In this document: positions 27,010 to 34,176 of the stretch, one piece after another
Numbering within the stretch: position 1 is the first letter of the stretch
Layout of the letters: each line of letters opens with the position of its first letter
Made by a program: the position numbers and the translations under genes
Assembly: GCA_000719695.1 (NCBI GenBank)
Contig: JOHN01000066.1
Coordinates: 1-41,625 of the forward strand
Origin: Streptomyces sp. NRRL F-6131
GTDB lineage: Bacteria; Actinomycetota; Actinomycetes; Streptomycetales; Streptomycetaceae
Direction of reading: 5' to 3'
Length of the DNA stretch: 41,625 bases
Notes under the pieces: generated by a model
Seen by the model: only the letters and a program-made list of their open reading frames with translations
What the model was told of the DNA's origin: nothing
Databases searched by the model: none

Positions 27010-27492
27010 TCAGCCGATGGTCGAGCCGGTGATCGGCTCGGAGAGCGGGATGCTCTCACCGGCGAACCCGGCCTTGACGAACTGCCAGGTCAGGCCGTTG
27101 ATCACGCCCTGGCCGAGCGGCGCGAAGCGGGCGAAGGCCGGCTGGCTGAGGTCGAGGTGGTTCGCGTCGCAGGACGGACACTTGTCCCGGACGGGCACGG
27201 TGACGGTCTTGCCCTGGTAGCTGACCTTGACCGAGATGCCCTTGCAGAGCGGGTCGTTGTTGGGGTTGGCGCTGGTCCACCAGGCGTGCGAGACGGCGAC
27301 CAGCATCTGGGTGCCGGCGTTGATCTGGGTGCCGCAGGCGCCGTAGCCGGCGTCGTTGTAGTAGGTGGCCTTGCCGGTCATGGGCTTGTTGATCGGTATC
27401 GCGGCGCTCGCGGTCCCCGCGGTCAGCGCGACCAGCGCGGCGGCGGCCAGCGGGACGCCGGCCAGGATCCGGAGGTTCGGGACAACTCGCAT
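27010..27492 (-). CDS. Secreted cysteine/serine endopeptidase inhibitor-like protein (DPBB fold)
   Basis: 160 aa. The signal peptide (residues 1-30) ends in ASA. The mature protein matches the Streptomyces papain-inhibitor (SPI) pattern: KATYYNDAGYGACGTQINAG, then VAVSHAWWTSANPNNDPLCK and VPVRDKCPSCDANHLDLSQ. This is a barwin/RlpA-like double-psi beta-barrel. Four cysteines (53, 83, 105, 108) would make two disulfides. SPI blocks papain-like and some serine proteases and is a transglutaminase substrate in S. mobaraensis. A 20-residue tail after WQFVK extends beyond the core as I recall it. GGGAGG lies six bases upstream of the ATG. Whether it inhibits proteases or binds wall polymers cannot be settled from sequence. 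Confidence 0.85.
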   Translation of the reverse strand: MRVVPNLRILAGVPLAAAALVALTAGTASAAIPINKPMTGKATYYNDAGYGACGTQINAGTQMLVAVSHAWWTSANPNNDPLCKGISVKVSYQGKTVTVPVRDKCPSCDANHLDLSQPAFARFAPLGQGVINGLTWQFVKAGFAGESIPLSEPITGSTIG

Positions 27493-27513
27493 GTGGGCCC
27501 TCCCAGTTCGATG

Positions 27514-27579
27514 ACTGGAACGGACTGTAGACAGAGCATCCGCAACTGGTACAGACATCTGACGTGTTGTCATGAACAC
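27514..27579. promoter_or_regulatory. Direct repeats in the divergent region between inhibitor and small secreted peptide
   Basis: ACTGGAACGGAC (27514-27525) and ACTGGTACAGAC (27545-27556) match at 10 of 12 positions with a 31-bp period, close to three helical turns. A GTGTT/AACAC inverted repeat (27564-27579) follows. The region is AT-richer than its flanks and must hold the promoter of the inhibitor gene. A transcription-factor site is inferred. Confidence 0.4.
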
Positions 27580-27685
27580 AAGTGAGGAAGCTTTACCAGT
27601 GCGACCGAAAGGGGGACGATACGTGACCGCACGACTCCCCCGCGCGTTCACCAGGACGCCCGATTCCGCATCCCCGGAGGCCCCC

Positions 27686-27892
27686 GTGCGCACCTTCGCC
27701 CTGCTCGCCACCCTCACCGCCGTGCTCACCGGCGCCCTGACCGGGCCGGCGGCCGCCGCACCGAAGCCCCGGGAGGCCCACCGGGAGGTCAACCAGGGCT
27801 ACAGCATCCCGGTCGGCGCCGTCACCGACCTCGGCGCGCTCCCGGTGCTCGGCAGCCTCGGGCTGGACTTCGCCCGCCTGCTGGGGGCCTGA
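27686..27892 (+). CDS. Small secreted peptide of unknown function
   Basis: 68 aa from GTG 27686, which has GGAGG five bases upstream; a longer 106-aa frame starting at 27572 lacks this. The signal peptide is RTFALLATLTAVLTGALTG with cleavage near AAA/APK. The mature part is about 40 residues, first charged (PKPREAHREVNQGY), then apolar (LGALPVLGSLGLDFARLLGA). No cysteines, so it is neither a chaplin nor a disulfide peptide. The apolar end could bind a membrane or surface. It is divergent from the protease-inhibitor gene, with a strong terminator 18 bases after the stop. Confidence 0.6.
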   Translation: MRTFALLATLTAVLTGALTGPAAAAPKPREAHREVNQGYSIPVGAVTDLGALPVLGSLGLDFARLLGA

Positions 27893-27910
27893 CACCCCAC
27901 CGACCGACCC

Positions 27911-27943
27911 AGGGCCCGCCCGGAAGCGCTCCGGGCGGGCCCT
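27911..27943 (+). terminator. Terminator of the small secreted peptide gene
   Basis: AGGGCCCGCCCGGA (27911-27924) pairs perfectly with TCCGGGCGGGCCCT (27930-27943) around a five-base AGCGC loop. It is 18 bases beyond the stop codon. Confidence 0.9.
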
Positions 27944-28104
27944 TCGACTGCCCACGGTTATTTCCGCTGCGAAAGTTAGTCCGCCCGACACGCCCGCGAC
28001 AGGCGGGAACACACCCTCGCAGCAACCGCGTCACCCCCCGCACGCCTCCCGCAACACGGCTTCACACGGTCGCAACGCCCGGTCCCACCAGGCAGAACGG
28101 GTGA

Positions 28105-28134
28105 TTGACAGAGGGACGCGGGCTTCAGCACGAT
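28105..28134 (+). promoter_or_regulatory. Promoter of the sulfur operon leader
   Basis: TTGACA at 28105-28110 and a CACGAT hexamer at 28129-28134, 18 bases apart, precede the leader peptide start codon by 47 bases. The -10 is weak but the position is right for a short untranslated start. Confidence 0.5.
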
Positions 28135-28181
28135 GAGCGCCGAGCCCAGTCGCAGCGCCCCGTGAACCGGAAGGAGGGCCG

Positions 28182-28250
28182 ATGAGCACCGTTCGCACCA
28201 CCGCCCCGGCCCGCCGCCGCTGTTGTTGTCGCGGGGCCCTCGCCCGCTGA
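28182..28250 (+). CDS. Cysteine-rich leader peptide (putative attenuation ORF)
   Basis: 22 aa: [13 protein letters not shown], then three consecutive cysteines, then RGALAR and TGA. AAGGAGGG lies four to five bases before the ATG. All three Cys codons are TGT (28221-28229), the minor Cys codon in GC-rich actinomycetes, which should make translation especially sensitive to charged tRNA-Cys. Short Arg-then-Cys peptides of this kind precede sulfur-assimilation genes in actinobacteria. Here the first gene after it is a sulfate-ester dioxygenase. Ribosome stalling at the Cys run when cysteine is scarce would alter folding of the hairpins just downstream and allow expression. That mechanism is inferred from the family and layout. 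Confidence 0.75.
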   Translation: MSTVRTTAPARRRCCCRGALAR

Positions 28251-28332
28251 CCCCCGGCCTTCCGCCGGCCTTCCGCCGGCCGCGCCGTCGCCACGTCACC
28301 GCGGCACCACGTCACCACGGCACCCGTGTGCC
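28231..28332 (+). promoter_or_regulatory. Attenuator-like region with mutually exclusive hairpins and tandem repeats
   Basis: Directly after the Cys codons GCGGG (28231-28235) can pair with CCCGC. After the leader stop, segment A CCGGC (28254-28258) can pair with segment B GCCGG (28264-28268). B can alternatively pair with C GCCGGC (28275-28280), so A:B and B:C exclude each other. This arises from a GGCCTTCCGCC tandem repeat (28256-28277). A 16-bp tandem duplicate (28291-28306, 28307-28322; one mismatch) and a GGCAC/GTGCC hairpin (28319-28332) follow, before the dioxygenase gene. Confidence 0.55.
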
Positions 28333-28423
28333 ACCCCTCCGCGCCCGGCCCCGTCACGTCCGTCGACGGCGCCCGGCCGGCCCCTTCTTCCCCGCCACCT
28401 CCGACCAGAGTCGAGGACCCGCC

Positions 28424-29464
28424 ATGTCCACTGCCACCACCACGACCGCCACCACCGACCTGCGCCTCACCCCCGCCGCCGGCCGGATCGGCGCGATCGT
28501 CCACGACGTGCGCCTCGGCGGCGAGCTGCCCGCCGAGACCGTCGCCGCGATCGAGGCCGCCCTGTACGAGCACAAGGTGCTGTTCTTCCGCGACCAGCAG
28601 CACCTCGACGACGCCGGCCACGAGGCGTTCGCCCGCCTGCTGGGCCACCCCGTCGGCCACCCCACCGTCCCCAGCGCGGACGGCCGCTACGTCTTCGAGC
28701 TGGACGCCACCAAGGGCGTGCGCGCCAACAACTGGCACACCGACGTCACCTTCGTCCCCTCCTACCCCAAGGCCTCGATCCTGCGCGCCCTGGAGCTGCC
28801 GCCGGCCGGCGGCTCCACCGTGTGGGCCAACACCGCGGCCGCCTACCAGGACCTGCCGGAGCCGCTGAAGGTGCTGGCCGAGTCGCTGCGCGCCGTGCAC
28901 ACCAACGACTACGACTACGCGGCGAGCCTCGCCCTGCGGCCCGAGCTGGCGGACAACGCCGAGATCGCGAACCTGTTCCGGCAGGTCTTCGTCTCGACCG
29001 CGTTCAAGACCGAGCACCCGGTGGTCCGGGTCCACCCGGTGACCGGCGAGAAGAACCTCCTGCTCGGCGCGTTCGCCCAGCGGATCCAGGGCGTCGCCGG
29101 CGCCGACAGCAAGGCGCTGATCGCGCTCTTCCAGCGGTACGTGGAGCGCCTGGAGAACACCGTGCGCTGGGACTGGCAGGTCGGCGACGTGGCGATCTGG
29201 GACAACCGGGCCACCCAGCACTACGCCGTCAACGACTACGGCGACGAGCCGCGCCTGGTCCGCCGGATCACCCTGGACGGCGACCTGCCGGTGGGCGTGG
29301 ACGGTGCGCCGAGCCGGCTGCTGGAGCCCGCCGAGCCGCCGCGGGTGGCCGGGCTGGTGCCGGCCGAGGAGCTGGAGACCGAGGCCGCCGAGGCCGCCAA
29401 GGTCGCGGCCGCGCAGGCCGCCGGGGCCGGCGCCGCGGTCACCGTGACCGCCGACCGGGGCTGA
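28424..29464 (+). CDS. TauD/TfdA-family alpha-ketoglutarate dioxygenase, alkylsulfatase (AtsK)-like
   Basis: 346 aa. Fe(II)/2-oxoglutarate enzyme that probably hydroxylates the carbon bearing a sulfate (or sulfonate) group, releasing inorganic sulfate or sulfite. Iron ligands are H105 and D107 in [14 protein letters not shown] and H266 in [15 protein letters not shown]; the distal Arg that holds 2-oxoglutarate follows in [11 protein letters not shown]. The core is TauD length, with an Ala/Glu-rich C-terminal tail of about 60 residues beyond it. The ATG at 28424 has GAGG seven bases upstream. It is preceded by the Cys leader peptide, and the locus downstream also carries a sulfatase, supporting organosulfate rather than generic substrate use. 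Confidence 0.9.
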   Translation: MSTATTTTATTDLRLTPAAGRIGAIVHDVRLGGELPAETVAAIEAALYEHKVLFFRDQQHLDDAGHEAFARLLGHPVGHPTVPSADGRYVFELDATKGVRANNWHTDVTFVPSYPKASILRALELPPAGGSTVWANTAAAYQDLPEPLKVLAESLRAVHTNDYDYAASLALRPELADNAEIANLFRQVFVSTAFKTEHPVVRVHPVTGEKNLLLGAFAQRIQGVAGADSKALIALFQRYVERLENTVRWDWQVGDVAIWDNRATQHYAVNDYGDEPRLVRRITLDGDLPVGVDGAPSRLLEPAEPPRVAGLVPAEELETEAAEAAKVAAAQAAGAGAAVTVTADRG

Positions 29465-29496
29465 GCGGAACGGACCCGAGGGAGGCGAGCGAAGCC

Positions 29497-30732
29497 ATGG
29501 CCACGGAGACCACCACCGCCGCACCCGCCACCGGGCCGCGCACCGGGGACGGCCGGCGGGACGTCAACGCCGCCGCCGTGCTGCGGACGGTGCTCGACCA
29601 CGGTCCGGTGGCCCGCAGCCGGGTGGCCACGCTCACCGGGCTGAGCCCCGCCGCCGTCTCCCGCCAGGTGGTCGACCTCGCCCGGCTCGGGCTGCTCCGC
29701 GAGCGGCCCGGGCCGGCGGGCGGCGCCGCCACCGCCCGGACGGTGGGCCGCCCGCAGCTCCCGGTCGACATCGACCCCGACCGGATCGCCGTGGCCGGCC
29801 TGCACATCGGCCTCCCGTACAGCACCTTCGCCTTCCTCGACCTGCGCGGGAACGTGCTGCACCGCCAGGAGTCGAGCAACCGCGGCCGCACCGGCCGGGC
29901 CGTGCTGCGGCCGCTGCTGGAGCGGCTGCCCCGGCTGCTGGCCGCCGCCCCGGACGGCCGGACGGTGGTCGGCCTGGGGGCCGTCACCGGGGGCGCCGTC
30001 GACCACGAGCGCGGTCTGGTCACCCGGCACGACCCGCTCGGCTGGCGGGACGTCCCGCTGGCGGCGCTGCTCGCCGAGGCCTCCGGACTGCCCGTCCGGG
30101 TGGACAACCACGCCCGGGCGCTGGCCCGGGCGGAGATCCTGTTCGGGCACCCGGCGGCCCGGCGCTCGATGGTGCACCTGTTCGTCGGCCACGTGGTGGA
30201 CGCGGCGCTGGCGGTGGCCGGCACCGTGCACGTCGGCCCCGCCTCGCCGACCGGCGACGTCGCCCACCTGCCGGTACCGGACAGTGACGCGCTCTGTCAC
30301 TGCGGCCGGACCGGCTGTCTGGCGGTCGCCGCCTCGGACACCACGCTGTTCGAGGCGGCGGCCGCCGAAGGCATCGTCGAACGGCCGGACCGCGCCGCGT
30401 TCCTGGCCGCCGTCCGGGCCGGCGACCCACGCGCCGACCGGCTGGTGCGGCGCCGGGCGGAGATCGTCGGCCGGGCCCTCGCCCTGCTGGCCGACGTGGT
30501 CAACCCCGACCTGCTGGTGCTGACCGAGACCTTCGCCCTGCTCGACCCGGCCCGACTGGACGTGGTGCGGGCCGAGTTCGCCCGCCACTCGCACCTGCGG
30601 CGGGACGCCGGGCTGCTGATCGCCCAGCCGCACGGCGCCGATGTGCTCGCCGTCGCCGCCGGGGCGCCCGCGCTCGGCGCCCTGTACGCCCGCCCGGTGC
30701 ACGCCCTGGCCGCCGTCCCGCGGCCCAACTGA
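29497..30732 (+). CDS. ROK-family transcriptional repressor
   Basis: 411 aa. The N-terminal winged helix (about 20-75: VNAAAVLRTVLDHGPVARSR, LTGLSPAAVSRQVVDLARLG) is of the NagC/XylR type. The ROK effector domain follows. It has the Cys motif CHCGRTGCLAVAAS, but the ATP motif DxGGT is replaced by GLHIGLPYSTFAF, so it should not phosphorylate sugars. It lies between the dioxygenase and the importer genes, and probably controls this operon. A ROK regulator in a sulfur locus suggests that the effector is a sugar sulfate or similar carbohydrate-linked sulfate ester; that is inference. The start ATG has GGGAGG about 12 bases upstream. Confidence 0.88.
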   Translation: MATETTTAAPATGPRTGDGRRDVNAAAVLRTVLDHGPVARSRVATLTGLSPAAVSRQVVDLARLGLLRERPGPAGGAATARTVGRPQLPVDIDPDRIAVAGLHIGLPYSTFAFLDLRGNVLHRQESSNRGRTGRAVLRPLLERLPRLLAAAPDGRTVVGLGAVTGGAVDHERGLVTRHDPLGWRDVPLAALLAEASGLPVRVDNHARALARAEILFGHPAARRSMVHLFVGHVVDAALAVAGTVHVGPASPTGDVAHLPVPDSDALCHCGRTGCLAVAASDTTLFEAAAAEGIVERPDRAAFLAAVRAGDPRADRLVRRRAEIVGRALALLADVVNPDLLVLTETFALLDPARLDVVRAEFARHSHLRRDAGLLIAQPHGADVLAVAAGAPALGALYARPVHALAAVPRPN

Positions 30733-30771
30733 CCTACCCCGCAAGCCCCTTCCCGCAGAGGACGACCACTC

Positions 30772-32355
30772 GTGACCAGCTTCCCCACCGCCCCCGCCCT
30801 CTCCCGCCGGACGCTGCTCCGCGGCGGCCTCGCCGGCGCCGGCCTGCTCTCCCTGGCCGCCTGCCGCTCGGCCGCCGACACCGCTTCCGCGGGGGCCGCG
30901 GGCGACGCGGCGGGCCCGCGCCGCGGCGGCGTCCTCACGGTCGGCACCGGCGTGGACTTCACCCCGGCCCTGCTGTTCGCACAGAGCGCCAACACCCTCG
31001 TCCAGCGCCTGGTCTTCAACACCCTCACCCGCTACGACGACAAGCTCCAGCCCCAGCCCGAGCTCGCCACCTCCTGGCAGGTCGCCCCGGACGGCGCGAG
31101 CGTCACCCTCAAGCTGCGCGAGGACGTGACCTTCCACAGCGGCCGCCGGTTCACCGCCGACGACGTGGTGTTCGCCGTCAAGAACCTCCAGAACCCGGCC
31201 CGTTCGGCCCAGTTGCGGTCCACCGCCGCCGCCGTCACGGACTTCCGCAAGAACGGCGACTTCGAGCTCACCCTCGTCCTCGCCCATCCGGTGAGCAACC
31301 TCTTCGACCTCTTCGAGTTCATGATCGTCCCGGATTCGGAGACCGTCGAGGAGGCTTTCGCCGGCACGAAGCTGATCGGCACCGGCCCCTACACCTTCAC
31401 CGAGCGCAAGCCCGGCAGCTCGATCACCTTCGCCCGCAACGAGAAGTACTGGAACCCGGGCCGCCCCTACCTGGACGGCGTCGAGATCCGGGTGATCCCC
31501 CAGTCCGACTCGCTGCTCTCCTCCCTCCGCACCGGCCAGACCCACCTCTCCTACAGCGTCCGCGGCAAGGACATCGCCACCCTCCGCAGCGACCCGCAGT
31601 TCCGCATCACGCCCTACGACACCGGCTCCGGCGCCTACTACATCGGCGCCAACCTCACCGCCGAGCACGTCGGCGACAAGCGCGTCCGCCAGGCCATCGC
31701 CTGGGCGGTCGACCGCGAGCGGCTGGTCGAGCAGGCCCTCGGCGGCTACGGCACCGTCTCCGCCACGCCCTGGCCGAAGTCCTCCCCCGCGTACAGCGCG
31801 GACGCCGCCGGCCGCTACCGCCACGACCCCGAGCGCGCCCGGCAGTTGCTCAAGGACGCCGGGCTCAGCGGGATCAGCCTGCCGTTCGCGCACAGCAACG
31901 ACCCGGGCAACACCGCCGTCGCCCAGATCCTCCAGTACGACCTGAAGCAGGTCGGCATCGAGACCGTCCTGCAGCCCACCGACTCGCCCACCATGCAGAA
32001 GCAGCTGATCTCCCAGAGCATGCCCGCGCTCTGGACGCTGAGCCACGGCTTCGCCCAACTCCACCCCGCCACCCTGGCGGTGAGCGCCTACCCGTTCAAC
32101 GAGGCGAAGAACAGCTCGCGGTTCACATCGCCCGCCTACACCGACGTCGTCCGGCGCGCCTGGCAGCGGCCGGACAGCGACAGCCCCGAGGCCAAGGCGC
32201 TCTACGGGCAGATCACCGACATCCTGCTGGACGAGCAGTTCGTGATCGACCTCGCCATCGCCGGCCTCACCGAGGTCGCCGTCGGCAAGGCCCACGGTGC
32301 CACGCTCAACAAGTTCGGCTACCTCAACCTCGACGACGCCTACCTCACGGCCTGA
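30772..32355 (+). CDS. ABC transporter substrate-binding lipoprotein, family 5 (peptide/opine/nickel type)
   Basis: 527 aa. A Tat-type signal (SRRTLLRGG, residues 11-19) runs into a lipobox LAAC with lipidated Cys31. The family 5 body is clear: LVFNTLTRYDDKLQPQPELA, then LREDVTFHSGRRFTADDVVF, IGTGPYTFTERKPGSSITF and VRQAIAWAVDRERLVEQAL. Such binders take peptides, opines, oligosaccharides or other bulky solutes. The neighbouring sulfatase suggests a sulfated organic ligand. It starts at GTG 30772, and only 18 bases separate its stop from the permease gene, so it shares the operon. Confidence 0.93.
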   Translation: MTSFPTAPALSRRTLLRGGLAGAGLLSLAACRSAADTASAGAAGDAAGPRRGGVLTVGTGVDFTPALLFAQSANTLVQRLVFNTLTRYDDKLQPQPELATSWQVAPDGASVTLKLREDVTFHSGRRFTADDVVFAVKNLQNPARSAQLRSTAAAVTDFRKNGDFELTLVLAHPVSNLFDLFEFMIVPDSETVEEAFAGTKLIGTGPYTFTERKPGSSITFARNEKYWNPGRPYLDGVEIRVIPQSDSLLSSLRTGQTHLSYSVRGKDIATLRSDPQFRITPYDTGSGAYYIGANLTAEHVGDKRVRQAIAWAVDRERLVEQALGGYGTVSATPWPKSSPAYSADAAGRYRHDPERARQLLKDAGLSGISLPFAHSNDPGNTAVAQILQYDLKQVGIETVLQPTDSPTMQKQLISQSMPALWTLSHGFAQLHPATLAVSAYPFNEAKNSSRFTSPAYTDVVRRAWQRPDSDSPEAKALYGQITDILLDEQFVIDLAIAGLTEVAVGKAHGATLNKFGYLNLDDAYLTA

Positions 32356-32373
32356 CCGGAGGGCCCGAACCCG

Positions 32374-33318
32374 ATGCGAAGCTTCCTCCTCAAGCGGCTC
32401 CCCTCCGGGCTGCTCGTCCTCCTCCTCGCCTCCTTCCTCGTCTTCCTCATCCTCCGCCTCATCCCCGGCGACCCGGCCACCACCCTGGCCGGCCCCGACG
32501 CCGGCCCGCAGACCGTCGCCGCGATCCGCGCGCACCTCGGCCTCGACCGGCCCCTCCTCGCCCAGTACCTCCGCTGGCTCGGCGACCTGCTGACCGGCGA
32601 CCTCGGACCCAGCTACGCGATCGGCGGCCAGGTCGTCGACCTGATCACCGACGGCCTCGGCGCCACCGTCCAACTCACCGGCGCCGCCCTGCTGCTGGTC
32701 GTCCTGCTGGCCCTGCCGCTCGGCGTGCTCGGCGCCACCACCGAACGCCGCCCGGTCGGCGCCGCCGTCCGCGCCTTCACCACCGCCGTGCTGGCCGTCC
32801 CGCCGTTCGTCACCGGCGTGCTGCTGGTGCTGCTGTTCGCGGTCACCCTCGGCCTGCTGCCGGCCGGCGGCCACGAGTCCCTGCTGGACGCCCCCGACCT
32901 CGCCCTGCAGTACCTGCTGCTGCCCGCCGTCTGCCTCGCGCTGCCCAGCGCCGCCGTCCTCGCCCGCTACCTCAAGGACGGCATCGAACGGGCCCTCGCC
33001 GAGGACTACGTGCGCACTGCCACCGCCGTCGGCGTCTCCCGGCGCCGGATCGTCTGGCGGCACGCCCTGCCCAACGCGCTGCCCTCCGCCGTCACCGTGC
33101 TCGGCCTGCAGATCGGCCACCTGGTCGCCGGGGCGGTGCTGGTGGAGCGGATCTTCGCCTGGCCCGGGCTCGGCCAGCTCGTCGAACAGGGCGTGCTGCG
33201 CCGCGACTACCCCGTGGTGCAGGCCCTCCTGCTGCTGATCGTCGCCGTCCACGTCACCGTCCAGCTGCTCACCGACCTGGTGCACGCCTGGCTCGACCCC
33301 CGGATCCGGTGGGAGTAA
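32374..33318 (+). CDS. ABC transporter permease, DppB type
   Basis: 314 aa with six predicted membrane helices. The N-terminus FLLKRLPSGLLVLLLASFLV and the following LRLIPGDPATTLAGPDAG are diagnostic for DppB/OppB permeases. The cytoplasmic EAA-like loop is DYVRTATAVGVSRRRIVWRH with ALPNALP. LVERIFAWPGLGQLVEQGVL forms the usual late motif. It pairs with the DppC-type permease three bases downstream. Confidence 0.94.
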   Translation: MRSFLLKRLPSGLLVLLLASFLVFLILRLIPGDPATTLAGPDAGPQTVAAIRAHLGLDRPLLAQYLRWLGDLLTGDLGPSYAIGGQVVDLITDGLGATVQLTGAALLLVVLLALPLGVLGATTERRPVGAAVRAFTTAVLAVPPFVTGVLLVLLFAVTLGLLPAGGHESLLDAPDLALQYLLLPAVCLALPSAAVLARYLKDGIERALAEDYVRTATAVGVSRRRIVWRHALPNALPSAVTVLGLQIGHLVAGAVLVERIFAWPGLGQLVEQGVLRRDYPVVQALLLLIVAVHVTVQLLTDLVHAWLDPRIRWE

Positions 33319-33321
33319 CCG

Positions 33322-34176
33322 ATGACCGTCCTCACCGCCCCGGCGCGCACCGCCCCGGCCCGCGCCCGCAGCCGCTACCTCGCCGGGCTGCGCACCGGCC
33401 GCGGCCTGACCGGGCTCGCCCTGGTCGCCGCCGTCGCGCTGGCCGGGCTGCTCGCCCCGCTGCTCACCGACCACGATCCCGACGCCCAGGGCCCGCTCGC
33501 GCTGGCCGGCCCGAGCGCCGCGCACCCGTTCGGCACCGACGACCTCGGGCGGGACCTGCTCAGCCGGGTCCTGCACGGCATCACCACGGACCTCGTGCTG
33601 ATCCTCGGCGCCGTCCCGGTCGGCGCGCTGATCGGCTGCTCGCTCGCCCTGCTCGCGGCCACCCACCCCTGGGCGGACACCGCCGTCCAGCGCGCCTTCG
33701 ACCTGGTCCTCGCCTTCCCCGGGCTGATCCTGGCGCTGGCCGTCACGGCCGTCCTCGGACCGGGCCGCTGGCCGGTGTTCATCGTCATCGCGCTCGCCGA
33801 AGTCCCACTGTTCGGACGCCAGTTGCGCTCCGGGATCCTGGTCCAGCGGGAGCGCGAGTACGCGCTGGCCGCCCGGGTCGGCGGCGCCTCACGGCCCCGC
33901 GTGCTGCTGCGGCACGTCCTGCCGAACGCCGTCGACCCGCTGATCGTCCAGGCGGCGGTGGCGCTCTCCGTCGGCGTGTTCATCGAGGGCGCCATGAGCT
34001 TCCTCGGACTCGGCGTGCGGCCGCCGGAGCCCACCCTCGGCTCCATCCTCAGCCAGTCCGTCGGCTACCTCGCCACCCGTCCGACCTTCGCGGCCGCCCC
34101 GCTGGCCGCGACCACCGCCCTGGTGCTCGGCTTCACGCTGATCGCCGAGGCCCTGAACCGGGGGATCCGCCGATGA
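33322..34176 (+). CDS. ABC transporter permease, DppC type
   Basis: 284 aa. The extracytoplasmic motif HPFGTDDLGRDLLSRVLHG and the loop REREYALAARVGGASRPRVL with HVLPNAVDPLIVQ define it as a DppC/OppC permease. The end of the last helix carries MSFLGLGVRPPEPTLGSIL. The stop codon overlaps the ATG of the ATPase gene (ATGA), so translation is coupled. Confidence 0.94.
   Translation: MTVLTAPARTAPARARSRYLAGLRTGRGLTGLALVAAVALAGLLAPLLTDHDPDAQGPLALAGPSAAHPFGTDDLGRDLLSRVLHGITTDLVLILGAVPVGALIGCSLALLAATHPWADTAVQRAFDLVLAFPGLILALAVTAVLGPGRWPVFIVIALAEVPLFGRQLRSGILVQREREYALAARVGGASRPRVLLRHVLPNAVDPLIVQAAVALSVGVFIEGAMSFLGLGVRPPEPTLGSILSQSVGYLATRPTFAAAPLAATTALVLGFTLIAEALNRGIRR

Noticed and set aside
27686..27892. 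Chaplin or disulfide-rich antimicrobial peptide
   Set aside because: The mature peptide has no cysteines and none of the chaplin GxxxG/Cys pattern.
29497..30732. Second sugar kinase
   Set aside because: It has an N-terminal winged helix and lacks the DxGGT ATP motif, so it is a repressor.
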